The notes under the pieces: generated by a model | Told to the model about the DNA's origin: nothing | Database searches by the model: none | Seen by the model: the letters and a program-made list of their open reading frames with translations, nothing else | Shown: positions 1 through 11,380 of the stretch, piece after piece | Numbering within the stretch: the first letter of the stretch is position 1 | Layout of the letters: every line of letters starts with the position of its first letter | Position numbers and translations under genes: made by a program | DNA from: Pieris napi | Taxonomy: Eukaryota; Arthropoda; Insecta; Lepidoptera; Pieridae | Assembly (NCBI RefSeq): GCF_905475465.1 | Contig: NC_062236.1 | Coordinates: 1,250,001-1,314,000 of the forward strand | Reading direction: 5' to 3' | Length of the DNA: 64,000 bases

Positions 1-30
1 GCTGAAGCCACTAAGTCAACACTGCTCTAC
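1..30 (-). repeat. SINE-A, 5' head fragment
   Basis: The first 30 bases match the tRNA-like head of the common SINE of this window (box-A side, GCTTCAGC and the GAGCAGTG start) read on the minus strand. The rest of the copy lies outside the window. Confidence 0.75.
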
Positions 31-403
31 TTTCATATAAAACACGATATTATGTTCGAACCAATAATCCGACATCACTTGACCCAGATGTGAGGGGAAG
101 TGAAAGATCCATTTAGTAGAAAGCAGGTTACCTAACAATGAACCTAACGTTAGGGCGCATACACAACACCTCGCATTAAGTGTAAACCGCGTTGTAAACG
201 TTACAAATGACTCTTCATATTTTCTAAAGAGCCTGGGAACGACCGCAATGCTCATTTCGCAGTGAGATCTTAAGACGCAATTGTTAAGGCAGGATATAAT
301 CATTAGGAATTCTGCAGGTGATTTAAAATAATAACACGTTTGAATTGGAATACAAATTCACAGCGAAATGAGTATTGTTAAATATGATTATATATTTTTC
401 CAT
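31..403. other. No recognisable feature
   Basis: Unique-looking sequence. A 95-codon minus-strand frame runs through it but shows no motif, splice border or similarity that I recognise. Confidence 0.5.
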
Positions 404-690
404 ATAATTTTACTGTTCGTGTGTATGTCAATGAACTCCTCTTAAACGATTGAATGATTTGTTTGTACGCGTTTGGGTGGTGCCCTGGATGGTTTAGATT
501 CACTAATCAGTCCGTCAGATGGCGCTGTAGTCGGTATCTAGGTTATTTATCTATACAACAAATAAACAGCTGGTATATATATAAATCTTCTGTGCGTGTG
601 TTCGTAATTAAACTCCTAAACGGCTGGACATATTATGGTGTGTTCAAGTAGAGTCGTACAGGATAACGTCTGTCGGATCCGCTACTGTAG
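404..690 (+). mobile_element. Helitron-like remnant, 3' part
   Basis: Shares the block TGAACTCCTCTTAAACG, the GGATGGTTTAGATTCAC block and the end region AACGTCTGTCGGATCCGCT with the elements at 20220-20512 and 29395-29736. The terminal CTAG is degraded to CTAC. The open frame inside is incidental. Confidence 0.65.
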
Positions 691-1049
691 TAAAGAAATG
701 CTTACAAAAATGTACAGTATTCAAATATAGGTATGCATAAAACTTTTCGTTTAGATTTTGTAAGCTTCTATATGTCGTCATAGTAAAAGGATAAATCGTT
801 TACGATATTATCTACATAAGCAAAAACAATTAGTGGTATGTGTGGTTTAGGGATTTTGTGTTTATTTGTTTATGTTGAGTTTACCCTGTAAATAAACTCG
901 GCATAAACCTTGGGGCTGACTGATGCAGACAGGAATGTTTGCTTCAAGCGCAAATGGGCTTGGCGTTCAACGATATTTAACATACATAATAAGAAATATA
1001 CGTTACAATAACTAAGGAATAGACACCGTTTAAAACCACTCCTACAATG
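691..1049. other. No recognisable feature
   Basis: AT-rich; nothing supported on either strand. Confidence 0.5.
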
Positions 1050-1335
1050 TTACTTATCTCCTGGTAGGACTCAGTGTAACCACATGCTCTGTTATTATCT
1101 CCTGGTACTCTACATTTGGCTCTTCTATAATATTTTCTACTATAATAACTGCCTTATGGATAATCTGAGATTTATAGACTTCATTTTACCGAATCTTTAA
1201 CACTTCTACTTAGCTCCTGGTAGCACTTAGCGTAACCTCTTCCATCGGAGCTCTGAAACTTATATCTCCTGGTACTTCTGACGCTTCTAAAATCTTTCTT
1301 ACTACAAAAACTGCTTCATTCGCCGCATTCAAGAG
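1050..1335 (-). repeat. Degenerate tandem repeat with coding-like frames
   Basis: Four copies of ATCTCCTGGTA (one with AGCT) occur near 1056, 1097, 1212 and 1264. Read on the minus strand they form two units about 160 bp apart. Each unit has an open frame that aligns with the other: one runs AVFVVRKILEASEVPGD and ends SATRS-stop, the other runs AVIIVENIIEEPNVEYQEI and ends SPTRR-stop. This could be an old duplicated exon or transposon coding fragment. I do not recognise the family. Confidence 0.5.
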
Positions 1336-2355
1336 GCAGATAGTTAATTTAACTAAAGCTTAAAAATATAACATAATAATATAAAATATATTTCTATATC
1401 ACTAACACGCGATAAATAGATATTGTTTTTTAGCCGTAAAGTCGTTTCTCGTCGTGTAAATAATGTATGAAACATAAGCTGAAGTACTAGGACTGTATAA
1501 ATGTAAAGAAATATAAATTCACATCTATGAACCATAGCCTCTAGAATAACAAAGTGCTAGGTGCTAAGATGTCAGTACGGACGTACCCTTAGGGAAAGGT
1601 CGCGAGGCTACCGACCGGATGACTTTGCGCCGATCTCTAGACGACTCTAATCTCAAACAATGCAAAGACATTCTCTATTATTTTCTACATTTCAACCATT
1701 TACAGCTTTGCTTTAGATTTAAAAATAGACTTTCTTTTAACGTCTCTCAATACTGATTCAAAGATAATTAATTAAAAGCTTTTAAAATTCAAATTACACT
1801 CCATTATATTATTTTTATAATAAACTAAACATAAGATAAATGGAACGGTGCAATTCAATTTAATCTATTAATTAAATAGTGATTAGCATTAGCTTTTAGT
1901 TAAGCTTAAGCTAATTCGCTTAATAACCTTGTTAATTCTTAATCAACGACTTTAAGTACGATTATCATTTAATAATCAACACAAAACAATATTTAAATAA
2001 TACGCTCATAGTAATGTGAAATAAATTAACCAGGGCACCATAATACAGCAACGAATAAACGTCCATTATATGAATAAAATAAGCTAAACGGTAACATTAG
2101 CATATTTCCCTTTTCCATTACAAGTATAAAAACATGATTTTTTATTCATGAAGGTCGGTTATCATCCTCGACCAAACAATAGAGTTATTCATTCTTTGAC
2201 GAGTTTATTTCAAGAATTCAAATTAAAATGATAAAATCTATTACAACGTTTTCTTTCATCTCGGGGCCTTTGAGTGGATTGTTTCCAAATTATTTCAGTG
2301 TAAGCAAATATTGTTTTAACTTTTTTTTGGCATAAACATAAATAATAATGTATTT
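1336..2355. other. AT-rich, no recognisable feature
   Basis: Mostly A/T with scattered short palindromes such as the TTAAGCTTAA region near 1910. No gene or known repeat seen. Confidence 0.5.
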
Positions 2356-2587
2356 CGTCACTGTAGAATGATAACCTCGTATGTCAAAAAACCATTTATT
2401 TTTTATTTTTAGACTCTTATGTCATTTAACTGGTATGATTATGAAATAAGGACTTATTTATGTTATTAATAAATAAGTCCTTTTTACCATCTAAAACAAT
2501 GGACCACATAACACATAACTATTTAACCGAAGATTTACGAAATAAAACATTTTTCTGGACATAAGAGGTTATCATTCTACAGCGACG
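2356..2587. mobile_element. MITE with 29-bp terminal inverted repeats
   Basis: The left end, starting GTCACTGTAGAATGATAACC, is mirrored at the right end by GGTTATCATTCTACAGCGAC; the arms match over about 29 bp with two mismatches. The middle carries a perfect 14-bp stem (2448-2461 with 2469-2482, core AAGGACTTATTTAT). A 4-bp ATTT flanks both sides and may be the target duplication. There is no coding capacity. The superfamily is unclear. Confidence 0.8.
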
Positions 2588-2737
2588 ATTTAGCAATACC
2601 TAGTGTATGGCTCCCTTTGTGTACGGGACTTGATGAAAACAAAATGATGACAGAATAAATAACATCTACGGGTAATTTTTAACAACATCACTGAGGTTTC
2701 GAATATATTTCCTTATTTTTTTCTAGCAATTAAAAAC

Positions 2738-2862
2738 CTATATAAGTGATAATAGCATTCAAATGTTGAAAGAATTTTTAAAATCGGCCCAGTACTTTTT
2801 GTGCCAAATCGTTACAAACATACTTACATACAAATCTTTCCTCTTTATGATATTAGTATAGA
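2738..2862 (-). mobile_element. Helitron 5'-end fragment
   Basis: On the minus strand it starts TCTATACTAATAT after an A, as in the complete copy at 10595-11035, and continues through the conserved block ending AAAGAATTTTTAAAATCGG. The 3' half is missing. Confidence 0.7.
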
Positions 2863-2989
2863 TAAATACGTATTCATTTCATGACCCTAATTCACTAAAC
2901 GCGTATTATTATACGAAATGAACAATAAGATCTATTCTTTAAAGTAAGCCTAGCCTGTTTTACTACATTCGCAAACAAACTCTTAAACT

Positions 2990-3520
2990 CTTACGAATGC
3001 GTAATTAAAAACCCAAAAAAATTACGTTATCGCATAGCCCTAAAACGCTGATAAAGAAACCATTAACCGTAGATAAGGCATTTAAGCAGGTGCACCCCAA
3101 GGCGATACAACAAAATCTAATCACCTACAACCGCCAATTAAAAAAAGAAAAGGCGGTAATTCAATCGCATCATAATTAGCGAGCCGCGTATAATAACGTT
3201 ATCTATTTGCACATTACCCGTCAGATTTGCAATTAAAATACTGGTAGGAGCCGGGGGTGGTACGCGGGGCGCCGGGCGTCAGAGGGGGCGACGGGGTGTG
3301 AGGCGCCGCTGCGGGCACAGATCAATAGTCGGGGTGCGCACCGCCCGCTTTGAACCACCAATTGTTTCAAATTACGCCCGGGCTTTGTTCCCGCTCGTGA
3401 TCGCATCGCCAACGTTTTTGCTGGCCCCCAAACGGCTCACTTCCTTGATGGTAATTACGCAATCCTGCGGCTGGTGGACACTTCCCGATTTAACTGGTCA
3501 TTTTATGTAAGATTATTAGG
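2990..3520. promoter_or_regulatory. Candidate regulatory region with GC-rich island
   Basis: Repeat-free sequence whose 3245-3490 part is strikingly GC- and CpG-rich compared with the AT-rich surroundings. Frames are open on both strands, as expected of GC-rich DNA. On the minus strand 3368-3490 reads as a 39-residue frame ending in TAA, with no splice borders I would trust. It could be an alternative promoter, an untranslated first exon or a conserved enhancer. The assignment is inference from composition only. Confidence 0.35.
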
Positions 3521-3546
3521 AGATTTTAAATAAATTTGCTTGATTT

Positions 3547-3800
3547 AATAATAATAAAGCCCGGTTTTATTTCCAATCATGACAAAAAAACAATAATACA
3601 TTACTTAGATTATTTAACATTTTTTTTCTTGTTATCCTATATCCTAGCTTCCTTCAGTACCGTCGATCGGAACCCCTTCACGGGTAAAGAACTCCTCCAG
3701 CCTTTTCCAATTGACTCTGTCTATGGCTTTCTTTCTCCATTCGTTTCGGACGACATCTTCTCCTTCTTCCTCTTGGTCCTTTCCATACAGTCTTTGCTTG
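3547..3800 (-). mobile_element. RTE-type LINE 3' end
   Basis: On the minus strand the C-terminal end of an RTE-like reverse transcriptase can be read (RKKAIDRVNWKRLEEF, then FTREGV), followed by a 3' UTR ending in an AATAATAATAAAGCCCG-type tail. The copy is 5'-truncated. Confidence 0.75.
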
Positions 3801-4796
3801 ATTTAGGTGAATTAATTTTAATTTGCGTTGCGGTTCAGTGTTTAATATTACAGTTACAGACATTAATTAGAAAAGTAAATGTAGCGTAGAACAGGCGCAA
3901 ACAAAGAGTTATTAGCTTGTGTAATCAGTGCTTACATTAAACGAAACAGTTATTACCTGTGATTCATTGTTCATTTTAGTTTTCTTCTATTAAAAATACT
4001 ACTACTACATTTTTCGGATCTTAAGTCAGATTGGGATGCTCGATAAAGTTAAATTTAGTACCTAACTTTATAAATGATCATCGCAATGGTTGTATAACAG
4101 GAATGTGTAGTCATGAATACGATATTGTTAGTGACAAGCTGGAACAATGTACCTCGGGTGGCGCCCGAATAGGGGAGACGAAATGTACTTTTGTACCTTT
4201 TAAAATAATTTACCAAAAACTTACAAAGATATTCGTACTAGATATTCTACTTTTGGATATTTTTTAATAATGTTTTGATGGAGAAATTGACTTTGATGAT
4301 ATGATTGATAATGTAAGTATTATGTAAAATTCTACCTTTTAAAATTTTTGACAAATTTGCACGCCATTATATGTGGCATAATATGCAATGTTAAGATTGT
4401 ACCACCAAAACATTTTTGTACCATATTCTTGCAAATAAGCTTTCGATAAATTTATACATTTATTTTGATAATTTCATTTAATAAGAACCATGTAATTAAA
4501 CATATGTTTATGTAACAAAGTTATATATTTTAAATATGTTTTAACACACGAACAATATATATGTAAAGACAAAATTACAGTTTGTCTCAATCCTAGAATT
4601 CGTTTAAGACGTTAATGTATCAAAAGCTTTAAGTACTTCAAGCGATTTAACTTCGAGAGTCGTCTAGACTCTATCATAAATCTTATTAGATTGTCAAAGA
4701 GCGTGTACTAGACTAGCGAGTTTAACAATGTCATTCAATATAGGAAAAACGATTTCAAACATAGAAATGATTTTCATGTCTAGATAAAAAAAGTGT
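3801..4796. other. No recognisable feature
   Basis: Unique AT-rich sequence. A slightly GC-richer patch near 4145-4190 has no recognisable coding or repeat match. Confidence 0.5.
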
Positions 4797-5046
4797 TACA
4801 ACCTTTTTAGTTCTGGGTCTCATTTCTGTATCTGTTTCAAGATCATTTAATAATAGGCAACTAGGCAGGCACACGCCGTTGACTTTTTGGATGAAAGGCA
4901 AGCCGATTTATTCACGATGTTTTCTTTCACAGTTCGAGCGAATGTAAAATCCGAACATAGAAAGTACATTGGTGCACGGCCGGGGATCGAACCTACGACC
5001 TTAGGGATGAGCGTTGCACGCTGAAGCCAATAGGCCAACACTTCTT
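4797..5046 (-). repeat. SINE-A, near full length
   Basis: On the minus strand it starts with the tRNA-like head (box A GGCCTATTGGCTTCAGCG, box B GGTTCGATCCC), then the internal CGAATG/GGTGAAGGAAAACATC-type core and the GTTGTAACAC end. A CR1 3' tail sits directly upstream on the same strand. Confidence 0.85.
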
Positions 5047-5049
5047 ACT

Positions 5050-5223
5050 TTTTTTTTTATAGAACAGGGGGAAAACGGGCAGGAGGCTCACCTGGTAAGT
5101 GATACCGCCGCCCATGGATACTCTCGATGCCACAGGGCTCACGAGTGCGTTGCCGGCCTTTTAAGAATTGGTACGTTCTTTTCTTGAAGGACCCTAAGTC
5201 GAATTGGTTCGGAAATACTTAAG
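5050..5223 (-). mobile_element. CR1/Jockey-type LINE 3' end
   Basis: Matches the last part of the fuller copy at 49003-49833: the AGTCGAATTGGTTCGGAAAT block, GCCGGCCTTTTAAGAATTGG, the CACCTGGTAAGTGATACCGC tail and a T-rich end. Strongly 5'-truncated. Confidence 0.85.
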
Positions 5224-5930
5224 TGTATTAATTAGTGATAGTGTCACTTTAACACTTTTATAATTCTACATCTATTTCCTCATTTTTTTTTCTAGATAGG
5301 TAGGTGACCTGTCAGACAAAAGTCGATTTCTCATGTAACGAGACTTGACACAAACTGACTCACACGTCAAAATTCAACACATATGAAGTATAGAAGTCAT
5401 TGTAATCAATAAATCACGACGCCCATCTAAGGCGTGGCAGTGATGTTTTTCCTTCATGCCAATTACTTAGACAAATCTTACACAACCTTTATAATTCAAA
5501 GCCTAGTTTATCCAGAGATAAACAAGGGTCATCGACCTTTAATCTGGACAAATATTTTCGTTATTATAAGATTAACTTGTGGGGCAATGGCCAGGACAGT
5601 GGGTGGGTGGGGGCTCGCCTCAATGCAATAAAACGTGTCGACTCTACTTGCTATTATGCTTTGTTTTACAGTTAAATATTCTGAATCATCGTTAACAAAG
5701 TGGTTAGTGTTATATGTGTGTGTGTGTGTATTGAAGCTTTAATGAAGAGATGAAAAACTGGGCTATAAGCTATGCCAACATTGTTTGTTTGGTTTAATTT
5801 TGTTAACAATTAAGTAACTTAAATCCAAAATTATTCCAAATTATTAATAAATAAATAAATATTAATAGGAAAAAGGCTTTTTTTTAAATGCGAAAATAAT
5901 TTTCTTAAAGAAAATCGTTCAAAGGAAAAT
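5224..5930. other. No gene; short TG microsatellite
   Basis: Unique sequence with a short (TG)n run at about 5714-5729 and an AAAT run near 5848. Nothing else supported. Confidence 0.5.
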
Positions 5931-5934
5931 GACG

Positions 5935-6090
5935 TAATCTCAGAACCAAGTACCAGGGCAAGAGAAATCGCAAGAGGTAAGTATTCATTGCATTGCAGTC
6001 TCGGGTTGTTACTCCCTGCCGGACTGCACTTCTCACTATTCAGGCGCTAAACACCCCCCTGGGGTAGGGTTGTCACACTGATGTTTAAGC
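5935..6090 (+). other. Unclassified GC-richer block
   Basis: CAAGAGGTAAGTATTC at 5969-5984 is an excellent 5' splice-site match on the plus strand, followed by a GC-richer stretch around CCCCCCTGGGGTAGGG. The upstream frame is short and unrecognised. It may be a repeat fragment rather than an exon. Confidence 0.25.
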
Positions 6091-6295
6091 ACTAATAGTG
6101 TTTTTATAAGGACCTTCTTTTTTAATGTATAAATCTTTAAGTTTTGATGTTTCAATTGGTTTGTGACATTTTAATGGCTATATTGTTGTGATGTGTATGT
6201 CATTGGTCTTAGTATATAAGTGAATTAAATCTGTTCGACATTTGAGAGGACAAATCTTTGTTTTTAATTTATGTTATTATTATTTATTACTAAGC

Positions 6296-6505
6296 ATGTG
6301 GAACATGGTGTAATGGTTGCTTATTACAAACGTTGTGTAAAACAAAAAACTAGGCGACTAAAAAGAGCGGCGGAGAATTTATTCCCAGTTCTTCTCTTCC
6401 GTTCTACGCCCTTGATTTGAGAACTGGAAGTAAATGCAAAATTAGAAGCATTTAATGTATATTTCTTTTTTGACGTTCATAAGTGTACATTTGTTTTAAA
6501 GATTT
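6296..6505 (+). mobile_element. LINE-tail family B, copy 1
   Basis: Carries the family hallmarks GCGGAGAATTTATT (canonical GGCGGAGAGTTTATTG), CTACGCCCTTGATTTGAGAA and GACGTTCATAAGTGTACA. Similar copies lie at 18955, 22790, 25660, 30186, 36055 and 61472. It is probably the 3' UTR of a non-LTR element, since other copies end in a TTTTGAATTG-type tail. Confidence 0.7.
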
Positions 6506-6610
6506 GTATATAAAACTAGAGGCTGGATACTCAAGCCTAGGTGTTTTTAATAATATATAATATATGCCAGACATGCCTCACGATATTTACTAGTTCCATT
6601 TGCTAGTTCA

Positions 6611-6850
6611 TTAATAATAATAAAGCCCGTTCATTTTCATTCTATACAAACAGTTTAACTGTTTAGATTTGTTATATTTTTTTTCTTTATTACTCAATAT
6701 CCTATCTTCCTTCTGTACCATTGTTACCCCTTCACGGGTAAAGGTCTCCGCCAGCTTTTTCGAAATATCTCTATCCATGGCATTCTTCCTTCAATAGCTT
6801 CCTGCTAACACTTCTATATCTTCTATCCATCTTTGCTTGCCTTCTTCTCC
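6611..6850 (-). mobile_element. RTE-type LINE 3' end
   Basis: The AATAATAATAAAGCCCG tail is followed, on the plus sequence, by CCCCTTCACGGGTAAAGG, which reads TREG on the minus strand as in the copy at 3547. Truncated and decayed. Confidence 0.7.
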
Positions 6851-6949
6851 TTGGTGTTAATTAATCATAATTAAATGGGTATACATTAATTAGTATCTTT
6901 ATGGATTATATTTATAAACAATACAAAATTTTCAAATTTAATATTAGCG

Positions 6950-7085
6950 ATACGTATTTTAATTTGACTGGCAACCCTAGATCACTCCCTCCCGGCACTT
7001 ATCAACAAAGAAGCCGCTACCCTCTTTGTTACAAACTCCCATACAACCACTTTGGCAATGTTGCTCCGTTTACTATGTAACTAGC
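6950..7085 (+). other. Possible retroelement coding remnant
   Basis: A plus-strand frame reads SLPPGTYQQRSRYPLCYKLP and continues to TAA at about 7080. It has the look of a LINE C-terminus, but the family is not recognised. Confidence 0.3.
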
Positions 7086-7217
7086 TTTAAAATGATTCTT
7101 TACTCATTATAAGATAAGACAGAATAAAAGTTCACAATCTTATTCATTTATTAAAGGAATTAATTAATAACTAGAAAAGTTCGTTAGACAAAAAGTTATG
7201 AGGGTAGTTTTCTATCT

Positions 7218-7383
7218 ACGTGCGACTCTCATCTCTGAGATCAAAACAATGTTCCTGTTTTTGTTGTCTTAGACCCAAAAGGCCGACAGCGTATCAGGCA
7301 CAGTTGGCCGATCATCTACTTGCCTATTAGATTGACAAACGATCATGAAACAGATACAGAAATCTGAGGCCCAGCAGAAAGAG
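7218..7383 (+). repeat. SINE-A, diverged plus-strand copy
   Basis: GTGCGACTCTCAT of the head and the 3' two-thirds (TTAGACCCAAAAGGCCGAC, TTGCCTATTAGATTGAC, AGATACAGAAATCTGAGGC) are present. The box-B part is badly decayed. Confidence 0.8.
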
Positions 7384-7577
7384 AAACGTATATAGCGTTT
7401 TTATATGTAGGGAAATATTATATAATAATCTTAAAATGAGATTTGTAATTTTTTTTGTTGGTTATGTCACAAATTGAGTTTGACCGCCACCATTATGGAA
7501 CTACCCACAATACTTTTTTTAATAAGTTTTAAGTGACGTAAACTAACAAACAAATATAAAATATCCGGATACAATTG

Positions 7578-7632
7578 ACCAGTGTTAGCCTAAGTTCTCA
7601 ACCCTAAGACTGTGGGTTCGTAGCCAAGTGCG
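7578..7632 (+). repeat. SINE-A head fragment
   Basis: CAGTGTTAGCCTAAG and GTGGGTTCGTAGCC resemble boxes A and B of the SINE head; nothing of the body follows. Confidence 0.45.
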
Positions 7633-8880
7633 TTATCTATAACATTGAAGGGAAACAGATCCAAAAAATAAACAAAAGCAAAATCCCTAGTTTAAATAAT
7701 GTGTCGTGTTTCTTTCCCGTCTACACTACACAGGTTGCACCCTACAGGAAACAAATCCGGATTACGAGTAGGCGAATCGAAGGCTTGTAAAATACGTCGC
7801 AAATAGAGAGAGCACGTGGGAAGCGTTGGCGATTTTATACACTCGTTTTAGTCAATCTTTTATGGAATTTACTATTAAGTTTGTTATGGAAGAGCTGGGA
7901 ACAGGTATTTATTTCCTTAAAAGGGTTCCTAAATCTTACACAATATAATGAATTGTTGTCGAATGATTAAAAATCTTTTTATTTTTTTATTATTTTTATA
8001 ATCTTAATTTGATTCGTTTTGATACCAGTTTTACATTCAGCGGTAGTGAATAGGGAAGTGGGCAGGACGAGTGTGTAAACGCGATATTTGTAAAAAATCT
8101 CAAGAGGCCGTGCACCAAGATGCAGGATCTTTGAATATTTGTAGATGCGCAGTTCACGAGTGCTCGAATGCCCCGTTTTGCTTTTTTGCTTTTGCTAAGA
8201 TATGAAACTCTCACCCTGCGTCTCTTTTCTTAACACATGGCACAGTTTAAGTGAAGAACAAATGAACATCTTCAACGCAGGCGTTATCTTAGAATCTTAG
8301 ATTCGCCTCAGTAACACAAACGCTTGTCTAACTGGTTTTAAAGGAACATAACAAATACAGAAAAATGTGGTCCGCTACTAAATTATGATTCATATTAAGT
8401 ATATTCATGCTTCTTAAAATAAATATACGAAAATATTTAGCAGTGATATATCGCTCACGCTACCGCCTCTACACGTGAACATAGGTTTCAACTACGCGTA
8501 ACTGGATAGACCCCTGCGAATAACATTGAAGCGCTCAAACCTTACAAATCGAATAAAAATTACTCAAAGGACATCATTATACATTTAGGGCAAACACTTG
8601 CCGAATGTCCGATTAAATGTGAGTTAATTATTAAGATAGGGAAAGAATGTCACGTAATTCTGGATAGTTCTTTGATATTAAATTAAAGATTGAAGAATTT
8701 GGAGGAGTCCTTCACTCCATCGGAGGTTGAATACTAGTGTAAAACATAAATGACATGGACTTAGTGTATTTATAGTGTAGTGTCGTACTCGAATAAACGC
8801 TATTTTTATTAGTTGTCGATTTGTAGATAGGTACATTGAGATGGTCGCTAAGGTATAAAAAGTACAAATAAGACTAAAAA
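7633..8880. other. No recognisable feature
   Basis: Unique sequence. The 72-codon minus-strand frame at 7996-8214 has no domain features and no splice context. Confidence 0.5.
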
Positions 8881-8945
8881 AACCAGTGGCGCTACAACCT
8901 TTTAAGTTTTGCCCTGGGCCTAAGATTTCTGTATCACTTTCGTAA
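8881..8945 (-). repeat. SINE-A 3'-end fragment
   Basis: CCAGTGGCGCTACAACC and the TCTGTATC block are the 3' end of the SINE read on the minus strand. Confidence 0.65.
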
Positions 8946-9857
8946 TTTTTTTATTTAGTTATTATGCTTACGACATTACACACAGTACTTAAACTACTAA
9001 TTATTTTACAAAATCTTACATCTAAAATGTGTGACAATTAATGTAAACATAAGTTTCACAAAAAAAAATAGAAATTTAAAATTAAAAAAAATACAATTAA
9101 AACATGTACAAGATAATACAAGCACACAACAAAATATAATAAAATTATAGAGATTTGTTGGCACTTAGTGCAGAAAAAAATAAAAAAATCATCAGCTTTT
9201 CTTTTCTTTGCTTTCTCTAAAACCGATCAGCCCACTACTGAATATATCCAGCTCCGGATAAGCTGTGTTCAATCCGTTAAAATCGCGAAGAATTCGAAGA
9301 GAACAATTTAAGTAATTATTAAAAATAAGTCTTTGATTTTCATATTTGGTGATTGAAAACGCAATGCATTTTCGAGGATTCCTACAAAAAATGAATACGT
9401 TCAGGTACTATTATTTTTGAGAGCTTGGCTTACTTTTGCTGACAAGAGGAGGAGGGTGGATAAATTGGAGTAAATCTGCTTACGTAATACTTAAACGAAA
9501 CCTACCAATAACAATAATGTTATTTCAATGTTAAATCACCTAAATACACATAAATTTTACACAAATTCTTTAATTAATAAAGGTGTGTCATAAAAGATGT
9601 GTATCTTGTCGAGTATACTTCAAACACGTGTACAAAAATAACACCGCAAGTTGAATTAAGGTCAGGGACACGATATTTGCGGTAGAGTTTTTTGTTTTTC
9701 ATTTTTAGATGTAGATAAGAGGTACTTGTGTTTTGTGAGGCTTATAATTTGCTGAATGTTAATTACGACTATATGTATGTGTTGAAATCATACATTTACT
9801 CACACACACCATCACTCCAAGGCTCACACCACACATGGACTAAAAATATAAATGAAT
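8946..9857. other. AT-rich, no recognisable feature
   Basis: A/T-dominated with long A runs around 9060-9180. Nothing supported. Confidence 0.5.
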
Positions 9858-10064
9858 AAATCAGTGGGGCAACAACCTTTTTAGGTGGACCTCAGATTTT
9901 TGTATCTGGGTGAACAGCCTCCTGTGCCTGACACACGCCGTCGACTTTACATAGCGAATGTTAAATGCGCTCATATAACGAACGTCCATTGGTGCACAGC
10001 CGGGGATCGAATCTACGACCTCAGTCATGAGAGTCGCTGAAGTCTAGGCCAACACTGCTCTACT
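9858..10064 (-). repeat. SINE-A, internally deleted
   Basis: Both ends are present (CAACAACCTTTTTAGG side and GATCGAATCTACGACC box-B side), but the middle core is shortened. The weakly similar flanks GGACTAAAAATAT and CGACTAATAATAT may be the target duplication. Confidence 0.8.
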
Positions 10065-10280
10065 ACGACTAATAATATGTGTATGTTAAAATAATATTCC
10101 TTAGTGGTATATTTATATATTGCTGTCAAACTGGATAGGGTGGGACCTCCCATCACAGCCTTGCTTAAAGGGATGTAAACAACAACTTAATGATCATTCA
10201 TATGTATCTACTTTGTATGTATTTTTATGTTAAAGAAGTACAGTATTTGTATTTAAAATTAAGTTTCGAAAAAGCCTATC

Positions 10281-10478
10281 CTTTTTTTATGTAACAATAG
10301 GTAAACGGGCAGGAGGCTCATCTGATGTTAAGTGATACCCATAGCCGTAAGGCTCGCAAGTGTGTTGTCGGCCTTTGAAGAATTGTTATGCTACTTAAAT
10401 ACTTCAGTGGGCAGCTGGTTCCACATAGTAGTGGTGAGCGGCAAAAAGAAACGCTCAATTGTTTTCGTGGAGAGCAAA
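10281..10478 (-). mobile_element. CR1/Jockey-type LINE 3' end
   Basis: GGGCAGGAGGCTCATCTGAT, AGTGGGCAGCTGGTTCCACA and GAGCGGCAAAAAGAAACGCT follow the order of the 49 kb copy. A short internal part is lost. Confidence 0.85.
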
Positions 10479-10594
10479 TTTGACAAGATGCCAACTATTT
10501 GATTGATATATTCGGTAGTTGGCTGATAAATTTTAAAGAAAGCATTGTTAAGTGTCTATCACATACATAATCCGCTGCTTCTTTTTATTTTATA

Positions 10595-11035
10595 CTAGCT
10601 GATCCGGCAAACGCCGTTTTGCCATGTCATTATATCATTTATGGTTATTGTGCCTCACTCGACATATATAGGACACTCGATAGGTATAGTGTGTCGCGGA
10701 CTTTTTTGTAGATATTTATAAGATCTACAATTACTTAGAACATTTTATGGTTCTATCTTTAATAGTTTAGGCAGGGTACGCAATAAGTAATAAGTAACAA
10801 TAAGTAACTTTTTTGGTTGATTTTTTACACCTTGTGTCCGAAAAACCCTAATATCTTACGGAACCCTATTTTTGTTCAAAATTAAATATAGCCTATATTA
10901 CTCGTGGATAATGTAGCTTTCGAATGGTGAAAGAATTTTTAAAATCGGTCCAGTAGTCTATGAGCCTATTCATTACAATCAAACAAACAAACAAACAAAC
11001 AAACAAAGTTTTCCTCTTTATAATATTAGTGTAGA
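10595..11035 (-). mobile_element. Complete small Helitron (non-autonomous)
   Basis: On the minus strand it starts TCTACACTAATATTATAAAG, has a (TTTG)n run and the internal TGGACCGATTTTAAAAATTC block. It ends with a perfect hairpin (GGCAAA, loop ACGGCG, TTTGCC), then GGATCAG and terminal CTAG. 5'-TC, a subterminal hairpin and 3'-CTAG are the hallmarks of rolling-circle Helitrons. At 441 bp it codes for nothing, so it depended on a Rep/Helicase from elsewhere. Confidence 0.85.
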
Positions 11036-11380
11036 CATAATTTTAATTCAATAAATAAATATTTGTAAGTGATAAAAAAACAATGAAATGAAACAAAAGC
11101 ATAATAACTTTTAACAATATTAGATTGACATAATCACTATTTGTCGAATCTATACAACACATCTGTCGTACTACCGGATCACTGAATAATCTGGTTCAAC
11201 TTGCTCGTAATTGGATGAAAACAAGACGCAGGAATGCTTCGAATAATCGGATCAAAAGTAAATCTTGTATACTTAATCAATACATCTGTTTGTATAGACA
11301 TTTAAAGGTTGTTGTTTTTGTGTTGTGTTGCACTGAGCTTATTAATTTCTTTTGTATTCCTACAGCTAACATCAATTATA
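11036..11380. other. No recognisable feature
   Basis: AT-rich unique sequence. Confidence 0.5.

Noticed and set aside
16..303. 95-codon minus frame
   Set aside because: No motif, splice border or codon bias; partly overlaps the SINE head.
4847..5041. Minus frame looking like a 64-residue protein
   Set aside because: It is the SINE body read through; similar pseudo-frames occur in the SINE copies at 43.6, 46.5 and 51.4 kb.
5969..5984. Strong plus-strand splice donor CAAGAGGTAAGTATTC
   Set aside because: No supporting upstream coding frame or acceptor; kept only as an unclassified block.
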